64,000 nucleotides of DNA. Origin: Chrysomallon squamiferum. Its lineage: Eukaryota; Mollusca; Gastropoda; Neomphalida; Peltospiridae. Every line of letters starts with the position of its first letter. The first letter of the stretch is position 1. Under the pieces are notes generated by a model that saw only the letters and a program-made list of their open reading frames with translations, did not search any database and had not been told where the DNA came from. A program made the translations under genes and the position numbers. The stretch covers positions 15,684,198-15,748,197 of the forward strand of contig CM022670.1 in the NCBI GenBank assembly GCA_012295275.1, written 5' to 3'. This document shows, piece by piece, positions 1 through 17,447 of the stretch.

Positions 1-539
1 AAATAAAGAAGGAAATAAGTAAGTAAATGAATCCAAAAATAATTCAAAAAACAAAATAAATAAATAAATAAATACAGAAATACATAGATCTAAAAATAAA
101 TAAATAAATACATAGATTTAAAAATTAAATTTTAACATTAAATATTCATTCACAGTATTACCTTAATCCTTTCTTAATATTTACTATAATTATATTCAGA
201 ATAATATTATTATTTATGTATTTATTCATTCATAATTAAAAGTAAAAATAAAATTAATGTTAATAATGAAAAGTGGAATGAAATAGAACTTGCGAAAAAT
301 AAACAAATAAATAAATACATTGTAAATTAATTTTAAAATTTATAATTATTAGAATAACATAAAATAAAATAAAATAAAATAAAATAAAATAAAATAAAAT
401 AAAAAGTAATATAATGACAATAACGACAACAAAGTTTGTATCAAATTAATAAATATAATAACGAATTATTTATATTTATGAAAAGAATATAGTCATTCAT
501 GTCACAAATATTTTAATACAGATGATACCAATAATAAAC

Positions 540-730
540 AAGCCGTAAAGTATATTCAAGAGATGCTCACTTCAAACCACTTTCGCTGGTTTGGCTCTAA
601 AAAAAGCCACGTGCAAATCGTTTCTAAAACTTGTATATATACGTGAACGGTACTTTACGATATTCTGCGCGGTTACGCGAAAAAGACAGGGATTTATACC
701 GCCACGTGGCTAGAGAAATCCAGTGGATAT
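540..730. promoter_or_regulatory. Candidate regulatory island with paired E-boxes
   Basis: A unique stretch in AT-rich DNA containing CCACGTGC near 607 and the perfect palindrome GCCACGTGGC at 701-710, with TATATATACG between them. The function is inference. Confidence 0.3.
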
Positions 731-1899
731 TTATTTTATAGACATTAGAAGAAAAACTTAAAGCAGCTTAATATCTTTGAAATGTTTCATTTTTATGTTA
801 AACATCCGTTGTTTTATTATATAAAAAATAAACTAAGATTAGTCTATGTATATTTTTGTTTCACTGAAATCGGAAAAATGGACTTATTTATTTGTCATCT
901 GCATTCTGTTAGATATTAAAAATAAAGGTAATAGTCGAAAAAAATAAAATAATAATAGTACCAAAAGTAAGCAAAGTAAAATGAAAGAATAATTAATAAT
1001 TAAATAAATAAATTAAGTGAAACAACAATGACGATATTGACATGATATAATATTAATAATAACAACAACAAAGTATTAATAATAATAATAATAACAAAAA
1101 CAATAATAATAATAATAGTAATAATAATAATAATAAAGAAATAATAAAAAGAAAAAAAAAACAATAAGAAGAAAGGAAAAATAATAAGTAAGCAGCACAA
1201 ATACAGTAATAATAAAATGTATTAAAGAAGATTTTAATATAAAACCAGCCTCAACAACAACAAAAATCCTTTATTGCCGTTAAAAGATTCACATGTCATT
1301 ATTCACGTTATTACTTACAGCACGTGTGACTGTATACGTGCACAGACATGATACAAATCTGACGTCTGAATAAAGTTACTGTGAAAACGTACGTAATCGC
1401 GAACAACACTGCACGCTCTTACTGCACACCCATCAGAACAATCTTGCAGCGTCGATAATTCTGACGTGATATTAAGTAACGAAAATTCATCTTCAATTAT
1501 ATACACGTCACTGAATGCACGGACGTTGCTGCTGTTCCTCTGGAGCAAAGCATTATGAATGAATAATACCGATTTCCCCGCACTATGTGCATTTTGCGAC
1601 GACAACCACGACTGCGGGTATCAGACTTGCAGATCTGGACATCTGGGTTTTGTTTTCTCCTGCGATCTGCTAATTTGTGCTTCCACGTGTTCGATTCTGA
1701 ACAGACGCCTCTAAGAGAGAAAGTGGAAAATACAAAACAAACTCAGATGTGTTTTATCTTGCTGACAAGGTGTTAAATTATGTCTTACAGCAGAGCGGGT
1801 CCAGGTTCGGGGGAACAAAAAAAAAAGAGTTGGAATATTATTACTGACAACATGAATTATTGTACTCTCCCCGTGTTACAAATAAGTTAACAATTTTTA

Positions 1900-1901
<2 letters not shown>

Positions 1902-1967
<66 letters not shown>

Positions 1968-2022
1968 TTGTAATAGTTATTATCATCTTTATCAATATTT
2001 TAAAAAAAAAATTCCCTTGCAG

Positions 2023-2074
<52 letters not shown>

Positions 2075-2137
2075 TTGTAATAGTTATATTATCTTTATCA
2101 CTATTTTTTTTAAACATTTTCCTTTGTATATTTTATT
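1902..2137. repeat. Duplicated segment anchored on (ATT)n
   Basis: Two consecutive copies (about 1962-2028 and 2067-2137) of TTTTGTAATAGTTAT followed by a TATCTTTATCA block and a T-rich tail. Each is preceded by a long ATT array. This looks like duplication by slippage or unequal exchange at the microsatellite. Confidence 0.8.
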
Positions 2138-2460
2138 ATTATAATTATAATTATTATTACTGTTACTGTTATTTATAATGAATCCAAATTTATATCCTTA
2201 AAAGTATATTCATAATAATACACGATTTATTATAAAGATGTTTTTATTTAAAAATAAATTGATAATAATAACACTAAATAAAAATAGCAACAGCGCTGAC
2301 CATCCCACTATGAAACTGCTTCTCCACACACCTTTTCTTTTAAACATTAGGGCTACGTATGTTTTGAAAATCTTTTGTTTTGTTTTTGTTTTTTTTTTTT
2401 TTTTTTTTCTTTTCTGATAATAATTTTATATTCCGATGTTTTGTTTTGGAATAATTTATT

Positions 2461-2462
2461 AA

Positions 2463-2541
<79 letters not shown>

Positions 2542-2583
2542 TACAGCAGTAGTGATGGAGTAGTATTAGTGGTATAGCAGTAC

Positions 2584-2616
<33 letters not shown>

Positions 2617-2621
2617 TAGTG

Positions 2622-2667
<46 letters not shown>

Positions 2668-2705
2668 CAGCAGCAGCAGCAGCAGCAGTATACTAGTAGT
2701 AGTAA
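2461..2705. repeat. Trinucleotide repeat cluster (CTA, AAT, AGT, AGC)
   Basis: A CTA array switches to AAT at about 2511, then an AGT/GGT array at 2580-2660 with an AGC block near 2668-2688. One motif mutates into the next along the array. Confidence 0.9.
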
Positions 2706-3469
2706 ATATGTTTGGGGTAAACTTTTATTTAGAAAATTTCTAATATTATATTACACCATTAATATAAGGAAAAGAATACTACAAACCGCCATTATTTATT
2801 TACTGCTATTACTACTTAACTGAAATTTGTTCTTTTCATATAAAAAATAAGAACCGTACTGTATTGACCTTGCGATGACACATTATATACATTTCAAATA
2901 AACCAAAATGATCTGTTTACTTCGTAAAACGTTGCACGCTGTATTAATTACACTGTCATTTCACCAAGACTTTTATTTTCCCACGGATGAGCTATGGAAA
3001 CTTTTATAATCACGACAAAACGTGTAAAACAATAATAAGAGACATTCAAACGAATCAGTATCCCGAACCACGACTGAGATCATTTATCTCCCTTGTTTAT
3101 TTGTTCGACTGGTACCAATAAACAACTCGTGTCTGACATGAACTTCGTCATCATTAGTTAGGCAATCGGTCTGGAATGACACGACAGTGCTGACTATTAG
3201 GTACTAAGTGGTGCAGTTTTCATTTGTAAACGTGAAGAATTACGCGCGCTTTTCGAGACACATTACTTCAGGAATGTTTTTCTGCAGTGTTTTATTTACC
3301 CCTCGGGGCAGGTCTTTGCTATAACTTTAAACCAATTACCGTGTTCTTCGCTGAGAACATGTTGTAAAATGCCATTTTTGCGATATACAAATTTGTCTTA
3401 CCCCATGGAACATTCTTTTTTTTTTTTTTTTTTTTTTTTTTTTCTTTTTTTTGTAATATGTGTTTGTGT

Positions 3470-4206
3470 TTAGACTTTGAGAGTTTATTCTAAACACACA
3501 CAAACGTCGTACATAACGCCGGTGCCGGACAGTCTGACGAATCTACGGGGAAGTCTCACCACGCTAATTGAACAGGAAATTCTAATCACGACGCGAGGGC
3601 ACCGGGGTTGGCACCGAGATGCACATGCGAAGAGGGGTACGGACGTTGCGGAGAAATTTCATTTCGGTTAGTTTATTCTGTCGCACCAAAATCCCGTCCT
3701 CGGCCTAACACGTGCGCGATCCTCTCTGGCTGCTCTCCAAAAACTGGAGACTAGCTGCGGCTAGCGCGCAAACGAAGCGTAGCGAAGCGTGGAAACACAG
3801 TTACGTTTTGCGTGCGTGTGGCAAGGAAGTGTTGCTCGCGATGCACGTGCATCCGAAGCAGAAACGGGAACTTGAGATTGTGAGTAACTGTTCACGGTGC
3901 TATGAAAACGTCACCCTCTTGAATTGGTAAACTTACGCCGTAGAAGCTTGTGCACTTTGCACACTTTATTGGCTTCGGATTGGATGAGGCAACATAAACC
4001 TCGTTAAAATGTCTCTTTAAATTTGTAGACATTATCAAGTTGTTCAATAAAACTTTCGAAAATGAGGAAAAGTGCATGTAATAACATTAAAAACTTGTGT
4101 TGCATATAATTTTCAAATTTAATGGGGGGTTAAACTTTTTTTAGTGCGTTAAAATATTTCAGTATAAACTAGTCACTTTTTATTTAATTTCTTTTCGGTT
4201 TTTTAA

Positions 4207-4242
<36 letters not shown>

Positions 4243-4536
4243 TTTATTTATTTTTTATTTTTTTTTTAAGAATTTTGAACTTGTATATAATTATTGCCTC
4301 AGATAAAATAAGTAAATTGATTTTTAAACATGAAGACGAGGCAGCGATTATTATTTTATATATAAACATTTTTTATCTTTTTTCTTTTTTTTTTTTACTT
4401 CTTTTTCTTTTAGGACACCTCTTCGCCCGTATCCTCAAACGAAAACGATAATGGTTCCAATTCCGAAAAGAAAGAGAAAGGCAAAGGCAGAACCGGATGG
4501 CCACAGCACGTATGGGCTTCAGAACTAAAGAACTGA
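3470..4536 (+). other. Possible two-exon transcription unit, unknown product
   Basis: A CpG-rich stretch at about 3470-3879 is open in the frame beginning at 3712 and ends at a strong donor (ATT then GTGAGTAA at 3880). A long pyrimidine tract ending TTTTAG at 4413 is followed by an open 40-codon stretch, 4414-4536, ending in TGA. Its composition is protein-like: acidic and Ser/Asn-rich, then SEKKEKGKGRTGWPQHVWAS. The junction is phase 0 on both sides. I do not recognise the product, and a chance combination is possible. It could be the 3' end of a gene, a short lineage-specific gene or a non-coding transcript. Confidence 0.25.
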
Positions 4537-4649
4537 TGACATAGAACACAATTTCGAACACGTAGTGCGCAAACTTTGTTCACAATTTGTGGTGGCACTA
4601 GCACAAATCTACGCAGAACGGTCACAACACACAGCAGCAGCACGGTCAT

Positions 4650-8679
<4,030 letters not shown>

Positions 8680-8680
<1 letters not shown>

Positions 8681-8970
8681 AATTAGCCACTGTTCGCTGG
8701 ATGCCGTTTAAATAACTATGACCACCCATCATTCAGTCTGCCTAGCTAATTTCAACCTTCGATATTAAATTATAAACCATGTGGTTTATGTACGCTGCCG
8801 CTTCGAGCAAATTATCTTTGACATGACACAATTTACACGGACTACCATCGAGAATTGTGAAGCAAATACGATAATTCGTCCCTTTGCAGCGTCTCATTTC
8901 GGAATAAATCATTACACAGAAACGATGCTTCGAGGCCGACATATTCAATTAGGAACTGGTCCGCCAGTCG
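8680..8970. promoter_or_regulatory. Candidate regulatory island with inverted Runx-type sites
   Basis: ATAAACCA at 8772-8779 and TGGTTTAT at 8782-8789 form an inverted pair of Runt-type cores. The surrounding 280 bp is unique and ends at a poly-A tract (about 8984-9013). The open frames here lack any recognised domain. Confidence 0.3.
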
Positions 8971-8979
8971 AAGGGAGGA

Positions 8980-9012
<33 letters not shown>

Positions 9013-9016
<4 letters not shown>

Positions 9017-9553
9017 AACCATGACGAACAAAAATAATGGAGGTCCTTGAGGGTGGGGATGAAAGTAAATAGTAATTTTAAAAAATAACCAAAACAAAAA
9101 AGATTGAAGAAGCAGGAACTGGAGTAGGACAGAGGTTCCTGTCTTACATTTTATGATATCGAGTTTGAAAACATAATCGTAAGAAAGGTCATCTACTTTG
9201 TTTACTACATGTACCGAACTGAAAATTGTTTTGAGCTTATTTGCAGACTACAGCAAAGACCCCGCGCCCATTACGCATAGTAATCCGGTAATACGTCTAG
9301 ACTGTCTCTGTTTATTCTGTAAAATATATTTTTATTTTTAAAAAGCATAAAACAAACAAAACAAACTCAAAATGCACTTTCACTCGTCCTGAGTTTAGCG
9401 GAGTCAAACACGTTCGGCTGGCCTTCAGCGGACGTAATGCTAAAAACGTTTCTGACTTCATCTTGTGTCTCAAAACTTACAAAGGAATGTTAAATAATCC
9501 TGGAATATTTTGTTTAAATCCAACTCCTCAAGTCTTGTAGTTTCACATATATG

Positions 9554-9595
<42 letters not shown>

Positions 9596-10352
9596 AGCAA
9601 AAGTCAGACAACAAGAAGTCTAGCCACTAAATATAGAAAGTAAATAACACATCAGTCAGTTGAACGTCAGCACAAAACAAGAATCGTTTAAAGAACTAAT
9701 TTCGTCTTGCATACCTCCCATCGTAAAGCACGACTGTTTATCGCCTCCCTACCAAGTCTTGTCGTCAGTTTTGACAACACGAATTTTCTTTGCCACGTCT
9801 CTCCAGAATGTCAGACTGGGCATATTTTTTTTTTTTTTTTTTTTTTTTAATTCCATATGAGGAAACCGATCCCGGATTTCACGTGTCTTTGGGGTTGTTT
9901 TTGTCAGTTGATATTCTCCTGAATATAGCGTATTTGTCATCACGTCTATCACAGAATTAGTGTGCTCCATTAGACAAAGATAAGATGGCGAAATCTTTCA
10001 ACATGACTTCGGAAATGTCAGATGTCGGCAGTTTGCACAGAAAAGTAGTAAGATGGAAGGATGAACAAATGAACAGTTTTGAAAGACAAAATTACCGGCA
10101 AGAACCTGGACTGAATACCTGCATCGTTTTCATCACACCTGCGTTATCCATGCAGAAATGTAAATATGTTGTAATGTGCTGTCTTGATTATTCTTCAGCT
10201 TTTGCAGACACAGACAGAAAGATTGCTTGATAACGAGATAAAAGCTTTCCTGTTATTGTTGTTGTAGTTACTGCAGCTGCTATTGTTGTTTTTGTTTTTG
10301 TTATCATTATTACTTTTTTTTAAGTGTTTTTTTTTATTTTATTATTGATTGA

Positions 10353-10450
<98 letters not shown>

Positions 10451-11512
10451 TTCTCTCTTTTTTAAGAAAAGGAAACTAGTCTGGATAGCAGACAGTCTAA
10501 ACAATGGCTTTAGAATGAGAACAAAATTTGATATTGCTGTTATTGATGCTCTGGCATGTCTGAATATATTAGTGTCTGTTTAGATTAATTTATATTTCGC
10601 CATTTCATACATTTTCGGTATTAAATAATATTTTTTCAAGATGTGGGTGTTAAATAATATATTTACAGTTTTAAAAAAAAATGAACCACCTATTGAATTA
10701 TTTGTCGATGAATATTAAGATAATGAAAAACACAGAATCCATTACAACTTAAAACATAATTAAAATAAATAAATGGTTATTTTCTCTTTATTCAGTAAAA
10801 AGAAATGAAACAGGATTTCCGCCTTCATTGTGTTTAGCACTTCAAATGCGTCTTTCAAGAACTCGTGAAGTCCCAGATAAACAAAAAAGGAATAATTTAC
10901 TTTTCCTTTTAAATGAAGGCTCATTATTCAACGCTTATTTCCAGTTATAAACGATGTCGATGTTACCTCTTGACTTCTTTTGCCATTTGGCGATCGGGTT
11001 TCTCCCTTAGAGTAAATCATCCATTGGACTGGTATAAACTTTACACCGAGAACAGCGCGGCTAGCGGACCGCCCCGAGGAAACCAGTCTAAAGATAGACA
11101 CGTGATACGCGTAGACTGGCAGTCGCCGAACCTTGCAGAGGGTCTTGGAGAAAGAAACACGTTTATCTTTGTGAAGGTATTTTATCAGTGAATGAGGATA
11201 ATTCACAAGACTGTTGCCATTAACTCTGTATGTCAGCTTCAGACGTGTTTTGTCCTTAACCGTTTAATGACGATGAAAAATAATATTAAAAAAACAACAA
11301 GAGACCAGTTTGTCAATGTCTGAGCAAAGTAGCCCCTACTGCTATTTGATAAAGAATCCGGTATCACATCATCAGTTTACAAAAAAAAAAAAAAAACTTT
11401 AAATATTAAAAATAGTAACCGAGCTGCCTTTACATAAATATTCATTCATTCATTATCATCACAATTATCAGTACACACATTGAGAAGTAATTCTGTTATC
11501 TGTGAATTACAA

Positions 11513-11543
<31 letters not shown>

Positions 11544-12361
11544 AAATGTTATAAAAAACAAATGGTTTGGTGCTTGGTAACACAGTTTAAACTGTATTTA
11601 TATTTCATTGTTAATATTATCTGTTATAATTTAAGCTTGATTACTTCAAGACATAATCAAATATGAAGTCGGAGATGATAATACTACGATTACGACGACT
11701 ACTACTCTAAACAATAATTGTAACCACAACACCTATTATTATTATTATTATTATTGTTGTTGTTGTTATTATTACTATTATTTTTATTAGAAGAAGAAGA
11801 TGATGAAACTAAAGAAATATGAGTTTTATGTATCGATGAAATCTTTTAAACGCACCTCTAATTAGATAACTAACTACATACTAAATTCTTTGATGTACCA
11901 TTCCTGTTCCACGAGGTGTTAGATGGAAAATGTTAAAGGGCGCTCTTACAAAGATCGATCCCCTGCCCTGTCATGTTTGAGGCCGAGGTCTGCCACTGAA
12001 TTATGGCCCGTTACAAGACGAGTATGACACATTATAACGTAATTCAGTAACAAAACATTTTACGCCAGGACGTATTCGAGATAAGTGTGAAATAAAAACC
12101 AGTAAAATATCTTCAGAAGGACATAAATCTGTTTTATTTATCAGTAGCTGAATCCTTGATAGTGATGAAATATTTCAAATTTCATAATTCATCATTTGCT
12201 GTCAAACTGGGCATATATCAAATAATTCCACTAACATAGATAAACAACTGTTTCATCTAAAAAATTAAAATTTGTGAACTGAATATTAAATAAATATTAA
12301 TATTATTCATTACTATTTTTATTTTTATTCTTCTTCTTCTTTCTTCTTCTTCTTCTTCTTC

Positions 12362-12440
<79 letters not shown>

Positions 12441-12770
12441 AAGCTATGGAATCTCTGTTACTCATATTTCTGAATTCCTGCTGATTCCCCGCAATAAATT
12501 CTCTTGTTACAGCAAAACGAGATTCTTCTGTCAGAAAACTAAAGTATTTGATAACAAAAACTCGTCAGAACTAATTTGTCTTTTCAAAACTCTTAGCATG
12601 ATACTTAAACTATATCTTAGAGTGTACAAGTTATGTGACATTGCATTAGTAATAGATAATTAATATATTAGAAGCACTATTTAAATCATGTAATATACAG
12701 ATAATATTGTTAAGTTATTTGGTATTACATTTGCATACATAACTAACACAACAGTGATGCGTAAATAAAC

Positions 12771-12842
<72 letters not shown>

Positions 12843-13250
12843 ATGAATTTTTGGCATAAAAGCGAGAAAGGTAAATTACACACTAATGCGTAAATAAGAA
12901 TGGGTTTTTTTTTTTTTTTTGTTGTTGTTGTTTTAACTTTACTAAAACTAATTATACAGTTTAATAAATAATTGTTTCGTACTGAAAACTTAACTTCCTG
13001 TATAAATAAATTACATTAGTGCATTAATTACAAGACAGGGGTTAAGAATCTGTAATTTTCTCTTTTTGATATTCACCCTTCCTCAGTGTTCGTATAAACA
13101 TCGATTTCTTTTTTTGTTCTTTCTCTCTTGCTTGCTTGCTTTCTTTCTTCTTTCCGAAAGCAATGCCATTAACTGGGATTGAAAATTACAAATTACAACA
13201 AATACATGTATATATTTACGGAAAACGTCTCGCATTTCTAAACATTTTAG
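9013..13250. other. Gene-free region with repeats and short unique islands
   Basis: Poly-A/T runs (about 9559-9592, 9827-9848, 11519-11543), ATT arrays at 10348-10446 and 12363-12436 (the latter after CTT repeats), and a GA array at 12774-12838. Unique islands lie at about 9120-9480 and 10910-11210; the second is open on both strands for about 280 bp but matches no family I know. Confidence 0.55.
12774..12838. repeat. (GA)n microsatellite, about 32 units
   Basis: A perfect GA dinucleotide run. It could adopt a triplex structure and, in principle, bind GAGA-type factors. Confidence 0.95.
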
Positions 13251-13254
13251 CAAA

Positions 13255-13620
13255 CGCTTTCTTTTCCGAGTATAAATTATTTTTGTAGGGTAATTCAGCC
13301 CCGCAGGTGCGAGCGACCCAAACGCTCCTGAAAGGCCGATATTAACAGAGACTCCTACTTGTATACACACTCCGCTCGTACCATCCTCTCGCATCCCGGA
13401 GACAAATGACCGGATGCAGTCGTTATTCAGACGATCAATAAGTAATTAGTCCGGTTTATGACAAGTGAAGTCGCGTGATGGAATTCCACCCAGCGCAGAC
13501 CGCTAGCGAGCAGAACGACCAGCTTTATCTTTCTGATCAATTTCCATAACAGCCCATTACGTCACTGCGGTACTGATAAAGTCGAGACGACGCAAAGTTT
13601 GAGATGATACGGTTTAACTG
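13255..13620. promoter_or_regulatory. Candidate conserved non-coding element
   Basis: About 360 bp of balanced composition flanked by low complexity. It includes TGGAATTCCAC, CTTTATCTTTCTGATCAATT, TTTCCATAACAGCCCATTAC and a GTCACTGCGG segment. The dense non-repetitive core resembles developmental enhancers. Conservation cannot be tested here. Confidence 0.3.
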
Positions 13621-13719
13621 TCGTATCGGTACTTTTAACCTCGGTTATTTCCGGTTCCTTTAAAAAAAAAAATGAAACGGAAAAATAAAAATGACTTGTG
13701 GTGGTCTTAGAATAAAAAC

Positions 13720-13750
<31 letters not shown>

Positions 13751-13852
13751 TATTTGCGTTTTGCTTGGATTAATTTGAAGTCGAAGTAAAATCATCTGGA
13801 CAACGAGAGAATACGTTTGTCAAAATTAGTTACGCAAAGAGTTAAATAATTT

Positions 13853-14065
13853 GTTGTAATAATACGCAGTAGAACAAAATACAGTACAGTGCACTGTAAT
13901 ACACTACAATGCTATACGATATAATATAATACAATACGATATAACACAGTGCAATGCGTTGCAATATAATATAATAATACAAAAGAACACAATGCAATGC
14001 AGTACAATACAATACAATACAATACAATACAACGCAAAGGAATGCAGCACAGTACAGTATGATAT
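13853..14065. repeat. Degenerate 5-bp satellite (ATACA/ACAAT type)
   Basis: About 200 bp with 5-base periodicity built from TACAA, TACAG, TGCAA and TACGA variants. It ends in a homogeneous run of ACAAT units near 14006-14032. Strand-specific composition keeps one reverse frame open, which is not a gene. Confidence 0.85.
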
Positions 14066-14069
14066 AAAA

Positions 14070-14622
14070 CTATGAATATGATCGCACAGCTAAACCAAAG
14101 TTAACTATATAAAGTAAATTAACATTTGTTAGCACTTAATGCCGTTTAATACAATACAACTTCTTTTTCTTTCTTTGTTTTCTTTTATTATTATTATTTT
14201 ATTATTATTTTTATTTTTATTTTTTATTTTTATGAAATAGTTTCAATTTCTTATTGATTGATTTATACCGGTAAGAACAGAAATTCTAATATTTCTACCA
14301 CCAGGAACGAGATAATATTGTGAGTAAAAATGGTCTAACTTAATATTCTTTAATGATATTATGATGGAAAGGTAATCTGGGTTTGAAAGTTCTGTGTGTC
14401 ACTAGTAAACTGCCTTTGTATAGACGCATCGATTAAGACTCAGTTATAATGGTGTAAACTTGCTTCTAGAGCTTATCCAGGAAATTTTCATTTGTCAAAC
14501 TGTCAAATTATATATATATATATAGAACTTTTATTGAAGCATATATTTATTATCTTTATCAATTTTGATAATGATACAGTTACGGAGATAAAACAAATTA
14601 AAATAATTTTCGATAGAAATAT

Positions 14623-14662
<40 letters not shown>

Positions 14663-15110
14663 TAATAATAATAAATAATAATAAAATTGATAAGATAAAA
14701 AATTATAATAATAAAATATTTGATTTCAATTTTTGAAAGACTAAAAATATTTATCCTTCTGTCTGTTTGTTTGATTCTGTTTGTTTGATTGTTTTGTTTT
14801 GTTTTGTTTTTCCCATAAATAAAATAAAATAAAATAAAATAAAGCAAAATTAAACGAAGAAGAAGAAGAAAAAAAATAACATACTCCAAAACTAGAATGA
14901 GATTTAAAAAAAAAAAAAGAAATAAAAATATATAAATATTTAAAAATATATCGTACTTTAAAAGATGATGCAGGTTAAAATGGGAAGAGTTTAAAATCAT
15001 GACCTTGCTATCGCAGTTCTGAAAAATAGCGTGTATCTTTATCATCATCAGTCAACGTAGCAGTATTATCATACCTAGTTATCTAGAATTCCTCTTTGAG
15101 GTTAATACTA
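14070..15110. other. AT-rich gene-free stretch
   Basis: ATT/AAT arrays (about 14626-14690), AAAAT units (14820-14845) and A-rich runs. The long reverse open frame at 14503-15048 reads as Ile/Phe/Tyr-rich low complexity and is not a gene. Confidence 0.7.
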
Positions 15111-15505
15111 TCTTTATCACCGCAAAAGATACGAACTGGGATCCAGCTGGGAACGGGGCATCTCGGATGTCGTTGGAGAAACAAATCGTTTACATTTCAG
15201 CGCATACGTAATTCTGGTGACCGGCCTCATTAGGAAACGGCAAACAGTTTCCGTCGTTAATTCGTCTAAATGGTCGCGAATCATTTAAACGTCTTTACCT
15301 CCCCTGTACTTATCTCAATTTATTTATGCTAATTAGAATTATTAGGTCCCGGGAGTAGGATCAAAGAGCGCGATTTTGTCTGTTTACGGTATCAAAAGGC
15401 GTCATGCCGTGAAGTATGAACACTCGCACGCGCTCCCTGGCGGCGTTTTGTTATAACATGGCCGCTTGTTTAGCGTGATACAGGAGCTGCCTTGCGTTAC
15501 GAGAG

Positions 15506-15510
<5 letters not shown>
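15110..15510. promoter_or_regulatory. Candidate conserved non-coding element with homeodomain-type sites
   Basis: Unique stretch of mixed composition with CCTCATTAGG, CGTTAATTCG and ATGCTAATTAGAATTATTAG. Several TAAT cores in a non-repetitive block suggest an enhancer. GGAAAC and GTTTCC form a small inverted repeat near 15233-15252. Confidence 0.3.
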
Positions 15511-15557
<47 letters not shown>

Positions 15558-15830
15558 TTTTAATAAAATAATAAAAAATAATAACAAAATAATAAAATAA
15601 TAATAAAACATTTTTAAGAAAAAGATATATGCAAAACTAATTTTATAAAACAAATTAAATTTATGATTTTTAAAAATAAAATAAAATGTGTTTTAAAAAG
15701 AAAAATGTAATAATAAATAGTTTAATAAATAAATAAATAAATAAAATATATATTACTATATTTCTTTTATTATTAATTTTGATAGTAATAATAATATTGT
15801 TATTATTACAATTATTATTATTATTATTAT

Positions 15831-15861
<31 letters not shown>

Positions 15862-16260
15862 GAGCTGTGGTCTGCTTTATTATAATTATTATTATTAAAT
15901 TTAGGACATTTTTTTTTTTCTTGATTTTTTAAAATTAAATGAAATAAATAGGCTAATTATATTTTAAGAAAATGTAATAAATAAATAAATAAATAAATAT
16001 GAATAAATGTCTTTTATCTGCTTTATTTATTATATTATATTATATTATTATATTATATTATATTATTATTATTCATATTTACTTTTGTGTTTATTTCATT
16101 TCATTTATTATTATTTTCATTTATTGTATTTTTTTATTTTATTGTTTTTATTTTATTTTTATTTTATTTATTTTTATTTTTTTTTTTTTTTTTTATTTTT
16201 TTTATTTATTTTTTTTTTTTCATTTCATTTTATTTCTATTTCTATTTTATTTTCATTCCT
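15510..16260. repeat. AAT, ACT and TATAT-type low-complexity block
   Basis: AAT arrays at 15508-15610, ATT then ACT near 15815-15860, a TATTA array at about 16025-16072 and T-rich tracts to 16250. Open frames here encode Phe/Tyr/Ile homopolymer-like peptides only. Confidence 0.85.
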
Positions 16261-16264
16261 ACCC

Positions 16265-16760
16265 TCCCATCAATTTTTCACCTCATCACTTCAAGTGCGG
16301 GCAGGAAATGTTAAATCTGACACACAAGACAATGTCCACCACACTTAACTGTTGGCCCAACTCGATCTATGTTGTAAAACTGAGAAAAATCCGCCAAGCA
16401 CATGGCCCTGCATGAAACTGTACAGAAAGGCGCTCGGCAAAATAACTCAATTTTATCAGCCTCAATTACCCGCGCATTCGGCGCCAAAAGTACTGCCGAT
16501 AACCAGCGAAGGTGAACGTTTTGCTAAAAAGTAAATGCATGTAGTACATGTTTGCCATTGTACGGATATTGACACTATCTGCTTTCCAAACACAATGAAA
16601 TGTCAATGTCAGTGATGTCGTAGGCGGGATAAATGAGTCGGTTTTTGACAACGTGTAATTGACGGAGGGAAGAAGAACGCGAAGATAAAAGTTTAATGTG
16701 TGTAAGCTGTTTGTGTCGGGTAATTTCGCCGTGCGATGTTGGTTGCAGTTTATTTTTGAC
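16265..16760. promoter_or_regulatory. Candidate regulatory island
   Basis: Unique, comparatively GC-rich. It contains GGCGCCAAAA near 16480, matching the E2F half-site, and ACCCGCGCATTCGG. Short frames are open on both strands but have no recognised domain. Confidence 0.25.
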
Positions 16761-16827
16761 GTTATAGTGACGGTGATAATAATCATTAAGTTTATTTACG
16801 TTGTTTGTTGGGGAAGGTTCATGATTA

Positions 16828-16829
16828 TG

Positions 16830-16877
<48 letters not shown>

Positions 16878-16994
16878 GTTCTATGATTGTTATTATTTTT
16901 ATTAAAATATTATTATTATTGTTATTATTATTATTATTATTATCCTGTGATTGTTATTATTTTATTAAAATATTATTATTATTATTGTTATTAT

Positions 16995-17043
<49 letters not shown>

Positions 17044-17087
17044 GCTATTATTGTCGTTTTGATGATATTATTATTACTGTTGTTTTG

Positions 17088-17121
<34 letters not shown>

Positions 17122-17243
17122 GTGCACGTATTAATTTATTATCATTTTTGGTTAATTTCATTATTTTGTAAAAAAAATTCTTCTGGTTTCTTCTCTTTCT
17201 TTTTTTATTATTTTTATTATTTCTTTATTTCATTTATTATTAC

Positions 17244-17289
<46 letters not shown>

Positions 17290-17416
17290 GAGTAAATAAT
17301 TTATTTTCGAATAATACATTAACTGAATATATGAAATAAATTTAAAAAAAAATATAATTTTTATTAAGTAACCAAACAATAATAATAATAATATCCAAAT
17401 AATAATAATAATAATG

Positions 17417-17447
<31 letters not shown>

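Larger units (their letters stand above)
1..3460. other. Gene-free AT-rich region with microsatellites
   Basis: AT-rich with an AAAAT array (356-405), AAT repeats near 1070-1135, a duplicated ATT-anchored segment (1902-2137), CTA/AAT arrays (2461-2545) and AGT/AGC arrays (2576-2705). More complex stretches lie at 540-730 and 1310-1790. An open minus-strand frame at 1315-1605 shows no recognisable family. Confidence 0.6.

Noticed and set aside
1315-1605. 96-codon reverse frame with mixed composition
   Set aside because: No recognisable motif, no splice context and no partner exons; more likely chance in a less AT-rich patch.
9985-10230. 81-codon forward frame
   Set aside because: Normal-looking composition but no domain, no splice partner, and stops just before an ATT array; insufficient evidence.
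14503-15048. 181-codon reverse open frame, the longest in the left half
   Set aside because: Made of Ile/Phe/Tyr/Leu runs from AAT and A-rich DNA; no domain, and composition equals the surrounding low complexity.
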